Assembly: GCA_036785705.1 (NCBI GenBank)
Contig: JAWUZG010000036.1
Coordinates: 10,411,501 to 10,475,500 of the forward strand
Reading direction: 5' to 3'
From: Acanthornis magna
Taxonomy: Eukaryota; Chordata; Aves; Passeriformes; Acanthizidae
Length of the DNA stretch: 64,000 bases
Within the stretch, counting starts at the first letter, position 1. Each line of letters opens with the position of its first letter. Below, piece by piece: positions 24,801 through 36,800 of this stretch. Both the position numbers and the translations under genes were made by a program. The notes below the pieces were generated by a model that was given only the letters and a program-made list of their open reading frames with translations, did not search any database and was not told the DNA's origin.

Positions 24801-27800
24801 TTTGCTGGTCCAGCAGATAATCTGCTTTCATGTGTTTGAGCCATTATTAAAAATAGAATTTCTGTAGGTATGTCTTTCCAAATAGATGCATGTTTAATCT
24901 TCCTTGCTACCTGCCAGATGTAGTCCAGCGCTGACCCAAGGGTTGTGTTGTGTTGATGGAACTAAAAGATATAGCTTTGAGGAGGTTTCTCTGCTGAGGC
25001 TCAGAGCTGCCCATGCTGAAGGACGCAGTTTGTTCTCTGTGGCTCTCTGGATTCCAGCTAGCTGAGAGCTGCAGCTCTGGCTGCCAGGTGCCAACGCACG
25101 GTGCTATCAACTTCCTCAAGTGAAAGAGTTTTCAGACTGCAGAGCGTGACACTATTTGCCACCATTTTGTAAATAAGCTTTTGTGGGAGGCCACAACAGT
25201 GCTCCCCTAGTGAGTCACATTTACCAGCATCCCACTTGCATCCTTTTATGCTGATTGTTTCATAGGTGTTCTTAGATTATGAGACAAGTAATCTTTGCAA
25301 CATCAATGTAAAATACTTTTAAAGGCAGTCAGTTGCTGGCTTACAATTAGGACATCTTTTCTAATATCACTTAACTTCCAGTACATTTTGATCACATGCA
25401 CAGTTCCCTCTTGCTGTACTGCACACCTATGTTGTTTTCAGGTTTTTAAAAATATCTTTACAATACCATGGATGGTAATAACCTGCTATACAAACATTAC
25501 AGCTATTTTTTCTTTGTTTTCTAAGATGTCTAAATATACAAGAACTCCATAAAGTATTTTAATCTTACATTTATCTTCAGCTTAAATTTCTGCATCCTCT
25601 TTTATATTCCAGGATTTAGGCAGTCTGATTTTTTTAAGCTTTTTTCATATATTTCCTAGTGTTTTCCAATTGTACATACTTTTCCAAAACATTTCTACTT
25701 GTTTTGATGTGCTCCTTGATGCACCTAGATCTGCTTCGTTTCAGTCTTATGCAAAATGCAGATGCATTGATAAAGACGTCTGAAGTGCTATAGCAGTAAG
25801 TGTGAAGTGAAACAAAAATAACTTTTTGACCACATGCTGGCGGGGAGAAGTAGTGCAAAGCCAATGTGTTAGCCTTGTCCAATTCTAAGTGTAAATTTGT
25901 CCTTTCCTGTTTTTGAAAGAAAACATTTGTATTTCTCAGGATAACCTCTATTTATAGAAGATGCAATTGTTCTTTGCCGCAGACCATACACAGTTAAAAT
26001 ATCCTAAGTCAATTTATTCTCTTCTCTTGTCTAAGTTGGTCTTCATGATGTCATTTATTGTGGGTGATTTGTGGTGATCTATTTTTCATCAGTAAAGAAC
26101 CAGGTGTCAGGCTTTGTTCTACTGTTTGGGTTATGTTTATATCTGTCTTTTTAGAAAAAAAAAAAAAAGGGTGCCAGTTCTGTGTTTGTAAGTTTAGAGT
26201 GGCCAACTAGGCAATATGCTTGTGGGCAAGTCCCAGAAAAATGTCGTTTTGCGTGTTCAGAGGCAGAATAACCATCCAGACAGCACAAACGTTTAGTTAA
26301 AGGAACTCATTAAATAAAACATAAAAAAAAATTATTAGTGGCTACTGGACAAGTATGAGCTACTACTCTAGGTTTGTAATAGAAATAATATTTGTGTTGT
26401 CGTCTTGGTGACTGAGTGTTAACCTTTCACGTATAGGTACAAGCTGTGCTAAGCAAAGAATGGCACATGCATAAGCTCATGTTCTGCTCAGTGTAAATCA
26501 GTAGAGAGAGAAACATTGTCCCAGGTTTTCTGCAGTGCCTTGTTTCTTGTAGAACATGAAGTTAAAACTGAAACTTCAGTTTTAACCTTTGAGAAACATT
26601 TCTATTCTGCATTTCTGAACTGTATCAGTCAATTTTGATCTGTTTGCAGTCATTCTGTTAATGCAACATGAAATAGTTAAAAATCTTAATTTATGTACGT
26701 TATTTGTGATTGTCAAATACTACATACCTTATGAAAAAAAATTTTTTTCTCCTTAATACTCATATCTCTGAAGAGAATCCACTCCACCTTCCCTGTAGCT
26801 CTCCTTTTTCCACTGCTTCTGCCAATAATCTTTTTAATTCATACACAAGTTAACTAGAAACAGTGGGGAATGCTTGCCATCTTAGACAGAAACTGGAGGC
26901 TTAATAGAGTTCAAGACAGTATTAATATAATTTTCACAATCAGTAATATTTTTAAATGTTATGAATCATTAACTCCTGTGTACAACATTCTCTGCACTAA
27001 AAAATTAAATAAAGCATGAAAGCCAACTTGCCATAAATCAGTAGATCATTGTTAGTTAGAAGTGTAATGTAGGTCACAGTAAACTCAACTTTTCCATTTA
27101 CCGTCTGCAGATTTGAACATCTTTTTGACTTGTAAGATTTCCTTTTACAGGATCCGTGGAAAATGCAGCAAGATTCCTTTATACATTCATTATTTGTGGA
27201 TTAATTTTGCACTGCTTAATACGACCCTTACTTTAATGCAAAAACATTATGCTCATGATGTTTCATAGCACATGGAAGACATGAAAGGCCATGCAGTACA
27301 TTTGCATATTAAAATATGCCACACAGTTTGTGTATGAAGTCAAACTTCAAAAGCATCTGACTTCTGGCTAAGATAGAAGGGGAAGATGAGAGAGCAGAAG
27401 GACAGCTATACTGGATCACATCGAGATCGTGTTTTGTCCAGCATTGTGTCTGCAGGAGTACATGTATGCTGATAGCTACAGACAAAAAGTAACAAGGCAA
27501 GCATATGTACTGTTCCTCTTCCAGTTTCCAAATATCTCCAGCTAAGGGGATTTCCTGAACCAGATGTGCATTCTGTGTGAGTTGTAAACTGTGGTGATTT
27601 TGTCTTCCATTAAGTTATTCCAATCCCCATTGATTACATTACATTTAGCCTCCAAAACATTCTTTGCATCCAAAACAACATCAAGGTCTGCAGGTCTGTT
27701 CTGCAGTGGTGTCACCACCTCATTTTATTTCTGACAAGTCTGGCCCATCTAGCTTCTTTTGGTTCCTCTAGCTTTATTTTTGTAGAAGAAAGTATTATTA

Positions 27801-30800
27801 TTGTTGATTCGAATTTGACCTCACTCCGAAGCATGAGGATTTGAGTGGTTGGTAGCAAATAGCTGGCATTTTTTACTCCTCTTCTAGTTTGCTTGTTTTA
27901 GCATTTCATATTTCAACTGTTATAACTATGAGGATTAGAAACGCATGCATTAAAATACGAGATTTGAGAATGTTGCATAACCAATTCAGAAAATTTCAAG
28001 ACCATTTCCTGTAATGACTACAGAGTAAAAATCAATAGTTGTCAATACTACATCATTGTGATGAAACTCCTCGTGTTTCAGCAGATGATGGAATGATGGT
28101 GGAGGATATCATGGTGGAGTGAACAGAGCACGAGGTGCACGTCTAACTTTTGATTGCTTTAGGAGAAAGCAAATGAGCTGGAATTTGTGTCCTTTAGTCT
28201 TTTGTATCATGATAAGTGTTGAACATCATCATAAGGTGGAAAGAGGAAAGAGGAAGAGCATGCCTCTAAAGACTTCTTGAAGGATGTTCTGTCCTTGTTC
28301 AGAGGCTAAAGCGAACACACTTCTGGAGATCATAAAGAGAGAAGTCAGCATGGGTAGATTTTGCTTTTACCTTTCTTCTTAAACTAAATAGTTACTTTAG
28401 ACAGTTACTTTAGCAGGTGACTCATTCTTACTGTTTCATTGTCTAGAGGTATTGTGACTCTACGTGACATGGTTGCAATCCCTTATGTGGTTTGAAAAGT
28501 AATAATAGCAATTGTTTTTACTCCAAAATTTAACAAAAGAAGATTTGAACTAGTGATAACTTGACTCAATTCCTAAAAGTTGGTCTTGTTCATTTTAATT
28601 ATACTTGGATGACTGAGAGTAGGGGAGGAAAACACCTATTGCACATGAATAGGCATAGCAGAATTTCTTTAAGCATAAATGTTTAAGGAAGACAAAATTA
28701 TTTTCCCACAAGTTATTTCCCATCAGGCTGTCAATGATTTTTTTTTCTTATCAATTGCAATGAAAATTTTCTGAAGAATAAAAGTAATCCCTATTTTAGT
28801 TTTTTTTTACTTCTTTATATTTCCTGACTCTGACTGGAGGAAGAAAAACTAAAATAAAACAAATGAAACTTTTCCTTTCTTTGCTGTCCAGTGAAACTGG
28901 AAATACCTACTCAATGACAAATGGTCTTCTGTGATAATTTTACTGCATGAAGCAGGAAATAAGATGCTGAGAGAGACAGATTAGCATTGACCACTTGGGA
29001 GCTTAATTATAGTAACAAGCTTTCCATGAGAATTTTGTCAACTCAATGGTGAATAACACAGATGTCTTTTAGTAACTGGACATTATTTAGATGCTTTGAC
29101 ATGCAGCAAGTATTGGGTATTTGGGTATTTTTATGTTACTGTTAAATGTCAGCAAAGGATCATTGAATGCTTCTTTAGAATGATATTAAACTAATGTATA
29201 TTTGTGGTTTTAAGCAGTCTTAACGTTCTACAAATTCACCTAATTTTTGACTCTTGTGAATTAAATATACAGCTCTGCAGCAGCAGAGTCAGTGGTTACT
29301 TTTAAAACTGACTTACAGGACAAAAATGGAAGAGATCACTGTAAGAAATAGTAAATGAAGATAAATAGCCTTATTTTTATATATAAATAGTGGGTTTTGC
29401 TTCTTAAGGAGCCTTGCAGTTGGTTATAGGTATCACTTTAAGCTGAATTTTTACCCTATATATAAATTTTTTCTGAAACTTTCTGTACAGTCAGACTTCT
29501 GCAGTATTTTCCTTAATGATGATGACTGAGCTTTAGGGTATGGGAAATCAGTCAGAAGAGCCATTTGCTCTCTTGACTGATCTCTTCATAGTCCAAGAGC
29601 ATCATTGTATAGCAACCTTTCCTAAATGCCTAAGTATTAGAGTTCTGCAAATAATCACATATAGGTACTATGGAGATATCAGCATATAGTTGCATTGGAA
29701 ATTTATTTTATTCTTTTCCAAATACAATTGGTTTACAGGAATTAAGAAAAAACTATATACCTTTCTTCTCTAACATAGATTAAAATTAAATACATCTGAA
29801 AGCTTTTCCTCATTCTTTTCTTATGTGTTTTTTCTGAAAAGTGTTAAAAATTAGTTAATTCTCAATTTAAGTAAACTTAAGAACTACTTACGTGAATGAG
29901 AGAAAGAACATTTTGTGTTGAAATCTTGCATTAGAAATGAATGGAGCAAAAAGGAATAAAAAAATAACTAAAACTTTATTTATTCTTAAAGGTGATAATG
30001 TTTTACTTAATGTCATTTGAATTGTGATTTTAAAATGAGTGATGGACTTTGAAAAATATGTTTTGGATACAGAAATCTAGTTGCTAACAACTCTGAATTT
30101 AGCTGTGTATCTATATATGAGGAAGTGTGTTTTAAATCTCTTACAAGCTGTGATACGTATGCCCCAAATGCCACTTTCAACATGTCTTGTACCTTCCATT
30201 AAGTCACAATTGAGCCTTGATTTATTAGAAGTATTTGGGTTTAGTTGTACTGCTACATACTAATTTTTTTTTAAATACTGATTTTTTTTAAAGCGCTCTT
30301 TCACCTTGTTTGCACTTCCAATGTTGATGTGAAAAATGCACTGACGTTCAGTGGGCCTCTGGAAGACATGTTTGGGTACACAGTCCAACAGTATGAAAAT
30401 GAGGAAGGGAAATGGTAAGCTCTTTTTCTTTTTTGAATGAACACTCCAAATTATTAAGTATTCAGTAACTCAGGTGTTGTACTTTTATCTTCAAGTTAGG
30501 GTTAGATTCTCTCAGGCTTATTTCTTAAACTTATGCACAGTCCTGAGGAAATCTGGCAAGACTGTGAGAGAGAAAGATCCAAATTTATACCTACAATTAT
30601 CTCCTCAAAGACGTAAATGACTTCACAAAATGCGTAAATTCTCTCATTGATGGAGCTGAGAAAGTATTGTGTTTTGCCTGACCTTTGTTTTTACCATTTA
30701 CCGAATGAAATCTTTTCCTTCTGTTAAAGTATTTGCAATGAAATTGCTTCTGTTTTACCTAAAAAATCTGTATCATAGGTTTTTTTCCTAAAGTTTTCTG

Positions 30801-33800
30801 TCAGGGGTTATCTGGCCTGAGTTTTTTAACTTGGTTGGAAGATTAACCTGTCAAAATATTTATTAGTACAGTACCTCCCTCTGCCTTCCCTTTCAGAGGG
30901 CTAATTGTTTCTTGCAACTGGTAATATATTTGCATTTGGGACTTGGAGCTTTTATCTTAACCTCTCTTTTCCTTCCTGTTGCTCTAAGTAGAAGTTGTAT
31001 TTTGGCATGCTCATGCATATCATTGCTTCTTGGTCCCTTGATAACACCTGCCTGTACTTTTTCCTTGTTAAAACAAACTCCAGAGGCTAACAACTGGGCT
31101 GGAGGACTGAAATAACAATTGCGTGGTAAAAGGTTTGGAAATGAAATCTCCATCAATTCTCCATCAATCTCCAACCAGAGATTACCCTGGTTTTCCTAGA
31201 GCTTTGTCAATAATCTGACATTTTTGGTAAACCCAGAGACTCCGGCATGGCATGCAGGAATGACAGGCAGGAAGAGGCTGTGTGACAGCCAGGCCAGACT
31301 GTTCTTCAGTGCCTGAGCAATCCTTTCTGCAAGTGCTGGGGCTGCCAGACTGAGAGTCTGACCAGCACTTCAACACAGTGCTCAGAGAAATGAAATTACA
31401 GCACCTGATTTTGAATGTGTTAGTTCTTGATTGCTGTGATTGTAGGATGTTTAAACTCACATTTGTATAAGGGTCATGAGAGAGTAAGAATAATGACCTT
31501 CTTTGAGCTAATTTAGATCTTCAGGAAATGGAATCCATTCTAGGAGCTGGGATTTTGCAAAGTAAGCTGTATTGTTGTAAAACCTTTCGAAAGCAAACAA
31601 TACAATGAGCTGGAAATGGTGGCTCTATCAGTAGCCAGGCAGCAATATAAACTGGTGTGCTAGATCAGCTCTGAAATTGAGCTCCAGAACTTGTAAATTG
31701 TCAAGATTTCAGCATATGAGTATTTAAGGCAGAAAATATGTAAACTGTTAGTTAAATATACAAAGCAGCTTTGAGAGAATTTTTCAACTGCTATAATGCT
31801 ACCTGTGTGCCACAGATAGAGCTTTCCATCAGCAGATGATCTGTGAACCTGACTGCAGCTGTTTCTCAGTGAAACTGGGATCCCCTAAAAAAATGGGATT
31901 CTCAAAATAGCCAAAAAAGACAAAATAGACAAGACAAAATAACCTTTCAGACCACATACCACTGTTCATGGGGCTCTTTCTTTCTGAGAAAGGAACAGCA
32001 CCGAGGCATGACACTGGTGACCATCGATCACCTCCCAAGGGATGTCAGACACACTCAGCTTCTCTGCATTTTAGAAGTTTGAAATTTCTTTTAATAATGT
32101 TTTTTATTAATGGGAGGGAAGAACATGTCTCTTACAGTGCTGCTCCACGTTATTTAAGACTAAATTCTTCCTATCAGTGCTTGTGAGCCTCTCCTTTGGC
32201 ATTTGGTCTCTGAACATTTAAAATAGGTTTTCATCTAAGATCTTGTAAATATCAAGAACATATTAAATAAAACATATGTTTCCTTCTGTATTACTTCTAA
32301 TACTTGTCATCTACCCACCTATATTGCATTTATTTTCCACGGGAATTTCTTAAAACCTTATTCTGTTCTGTAATTTGGTATATAGGAACATTTCCTTTCC
32401 ATGTCATTATTATTTCACTTAATCTGAGCTGGCATAATAGATACTTTTCTTTTTCTCCATCCTGTACTGCTAGTGCGGAGCTTGCTGCAGCTGTGCTCTC
32501 TCTGTAAGTTTTATTTGCTGACTTTTGTGCCTTGTTAGAAAGAAGACATTTCAGGTAACTTATTTCATTTGCAGGGTACTTATTGGTTCACCACTAGTTG
32601 GCCAGCCTGAGAAAAGAACAGGCGATGTCTACAAATGCCCTGTAGGAAGGGACAGCCCATCACCCTGCGTAAAACTGAACTTGCCAGGTATGAAAGGAAA
32701 TAAAGCTGTGTCACGTGGAGGAATAATAGAGGTCAGATCTTAGGAGATTTTTAGCTAGTAAGTATGCTTTAGGAATGTTTTTCTAGTGAAAATTTACTTC
32801 GGGCTCCAGAGCTAAATGTGAAGTTGTGTTTGTAACATTAGAAGTAATTTTATTTTAAGGCTTCTCACTGTCCTGTGGAAAACATGCTCATAATTTTAGA
32901 ATGGGCATGTGGTAGTTATCAAAAGTTATAATAAAGTTTTCAAACCTTTATTATGACTGACATTAATTGACTGTGGTTGGCAGTCCTGGCCATCAAGCCA
33001 GAAAGGTCTTGGAGCATAATTTCATGGATTACCCTTTCCAAAGCTCTCTGAAGCCAAGAGCCTTCACAATACTATCTGTAAGCTCTTGACGACAATGTAA
33101 CTAGGCAGATGCATCTTAATATGACATAGGTAAATATTACTAATTTTCTTGCTCAAGTCAAGAGATACCTGATGTAGACTGGAAGGAAATTCCTGATAAT
33201 ATGAACTTCACTAAATATATCTGTTGTGATATTTTTTGTCTCCCTGTGTTCCTTGAAAACCTAAATGTCAGTAATGTAACATAATAGTAACAAATATAGA
33301 AGCTATTAAGTCAGTCATAGCAAGACAAGGTAAAAAATGAATGTTTCTCTTCCTAATTAACAAAACTGTGTGTGTAGTAGTATCTTGTTTTCATTGTGCT
33401 GTTATTTTTACTTTTTTTTCTTTTCTTGCGGTTCAAGAAAACTATTTGAGACAGAAACCCAGACAAATTTTCTGGGATAAAAGCCAGTCTCAGAAATTTA
33501 TCTTGATTGTTGCAATTGAAGAAGGAGGGGGAAGGGTGCTAAAATATTTGATGAAACCAGTGTCAGTCTGGGTTTTATTTTAGAAGCTGGAAGCTCCATA
33601 CTAGGGGATATATAATTTAACATTTTGTTTTCATGTTCCCAAATACTTAACATTTTCATCTATTTATAGCTTCTACTTCAGTTCCTAACGTTGTGGAAGT
33701 AAAAGAAAACATGACTCTTGGAACAACCTTAGTGACTAACCCAAAAGGAGGGTTTCTGGTAAGAGAGGACTTTTTGCTAATTTTAAAAGTCTGTTTTTTT

Positions 33801-36800
33801 CTCAAGTATCATAACAAAAACATTTCACCCTTTTTCATTTTTTAAAGGCATGTGGACCACTTTATGCTTATAAATGTGGACGTTTGCATTACACAACTGG
33901 AGTTTGTTCTAATGTCAGCTCCACTTTTGAAACCGTTGAGGCCATTGCTCCGTCTGTGCAAGGTATGCATGCCGCAGGATTTCTCCTGTGGGTCCAAAAA
34001 TAAGTGCCAAACAAGACAAATGTATACACATAGGCATACCAAAAAAAAAAAAAAAAAAATGAACTGCTTAACTTAGCTACCAGCATTACCAAGTTAAGTA
34101 AATGTTTTCATTGTCCGTATATAACCTAAATTCTTCCTACTTTTGGAATTTATCTCAGTATAAACAATCATTACAGTGCTATGTAACATCCAAACACAAT
34201 TGCTAAAAATAGTTGCTTATGTTTTTAACTTATGGCCAAAAGACTCCTTTTAAATAATGACGGCATATTGAGACCTACTATAAACCCAACTTAGTAATAT
34301 ACATACAAATCTTGAAGACCTGGTCCTCCGAAAAAATTGTCAAGGAACAAAGAAGGGGAGGGTGTCAGTGGTAAATACTCCAGGTATGTGGTCTTCTCCC
34401 ATTTTTAAGTTTCTGCTTACAAGGAAGCCTCTTCCTGATAAAGTGAACACGAGCCATGGGCAATGCAATCCAAAAGTTGAAGAATGATAGTTGGCATCAA
34501 ACATGTCAGTTCACCCTCACTGCAGAAGGATATACATTTGTTACTAATTACAAAAGTAGCTGGAGCTGTGAGATAAGTCTGATCCTTGTTAGTGTCAATT
34601 CTCATGTGGCAATTTGTGTTGCAGAGTGTAAAACTCAGTTGGACATTGTCATAGTCCTCGATGGGTCCAACAGCATTTATCCATGGGAGAGTGTCACAGA
34701 CTTTCTGAACAGCCTCCTGAGAAACATGGATATAGGTCCTCAGCAAACACAGGTAACATGGTAGATATTTTCTGGTTTTTTTAATAAGCAATTTTTTAAG
34801 AAGCAATTTACAGGAAATGGTATAATAGTGTCATCTATGGGCGTCTTCAATTCCAAGAACTTACGGCAGCATGATACTACAGCAAAATAGCTGAAACCAC
34901 AACTAAGTCAGTACTCAGTCATCAAGCAGCTATGTCAGGAAGACTATCCCTCCCCCCACTGCTCAGGCAGTCTGGAGAAACCAGCTTTCTAACCTAGAGA
35001 CAAAAGTTAAGTGCATTAAGTGAGGCTGCTTGAACAGTGTCCTTTCCCACTTCCTTCCTCTCCACAGCCCCTTCTTGTCTTCCTTTGTACTTCATAGCAC
35101 AAAGGTCATTTCTGCTCTTCTGAGGCACACATGCATGGTTTGGAAAGCCTTTGGTTGTAAGCTTTTTGGAGCAGTGTTCTTAGCACTGTGGAACATTGGG
35201 CATACAGCTTTTAAACCTTGAAATCATAATTAACGAGTGGCTGTTTAGCTGCATGTTATTAATGGCAGAAGCTGCATTTATATAATAAGTGGAGAGGGCC
35301 AAATTCCCAGCTGCTATAAATCAGTGCGGTTCCATCAGAATTAATGGAGCTATGACCAATTACCCCCCTGAGGATCTGGCATATGTCCCACAGGCTGCTG
35401 AACAGATTATGTAAATATCAGTTCTAGGAGAACTCTGGCAAGGGGGAAACATTGACTCTGGGATACATATTAACACAAAAAGCTTTATTAACAGCAAGAG
35501 AAGAAGCTGTTTTTTCCTTTCCTTTCTCTATTTTCCACCTCCCAAAATCAAGGATTTTCCAGGACTTCCTATAATAAATTATATGCTACAGGCATTTTTG
35601 CAACTTTGGGTAAGCTTCTAACATTCAGCTCCTGCCTTCACAGAGGAGACTGTGAGAAGATGTAAAGGATGCCTCTGTCTGCAGAGAGTATTACCCCCAT
35701 CATTTTCCATGTACATTGGGGTTTTCAAGCAGCCACCCAGGTCCTCTGTTGGTTATACTGACCACTGGCTGATAAAATAATTTATCAACGGTCAACTTTA
35801 CAATCACATCCTGTTATTTAAAACACAGTTTTCTTCAGATATTGTGAGGAAGAAGGAAAAACACTTTGTCAAATTTTGCAGAAAGGAAAAGATTCTTTTT
35901 GTTCCCTTAAACAGATTACTCAAACATGTAGCATCTTAAAATACTTAAATCTGAACTTCCCAGTATGGGGCAATGACTGCATGGAAATCATAATTTCTTC
36001 TGCCCAAAGGTCTTCATGGGAGTGGTACACAGTGCAATCAAATCTACTGCACTCTCACTCCTCTTCCTCACCCAGCAACTTCTAAATTTTTACAATGCCA
36101 CACCTCTGTTGTGTTCGGTTTTGGAATATTGCCTCTTCTGTGTGGCTCAGCTCCTGCACAAAAGGTCCCTCGCTGGCCTGCACTCGAGCAGCCTCCCATC
36201 TCCACCTACAAAATCCCTTGTGCCCACAGTTTGGCATAGCTACCCCTCTTCTCACACGTACACATATTCACTTGAGAATGTCAACTTTGGCATCTGTTTG
36301 CTACAGAGCAGAAACATTTGAGAGGGAGATAAGAATGGGATAAGGAGAGAGGCTGAAAAACTGGAAATGGAAGGCAAAGGCTTGGTGGAATTTTCTCAGT
36401 CCGTCTTACCTGCCTCTTTCCCCAGAACATATCTCTCTCCTCTCCACTGACACCCCTGCTTGGGAGTCCTGGCACTTCTGAAGTTAGTAATGAGTTTATA
36501 CTCTGTCCCCTACCCACACTGTCTCCTTTCTCAGAAAAGATGTATAAATGACTATACAATGGGGGGGAGGAGAAACGACAGCAGGCTTATTTATCCACTC
36601 TCCTCTGGGAGCACTGAAGAGAAGCGCAGGAACAACAACTTATTTTCTGTCTGTTTAAATTGATTTTTCCATTTTAATTTTGTATTACTGAACATGTAGA
36701 AGTCAGTGGACTTTCACTGACTTAAGATTGTTTTGCACAGGAAAGGAATGAGGTGATTACAGAATAATTCTTTAGCAGACTGGGTGTGACTTGTTCAAAA

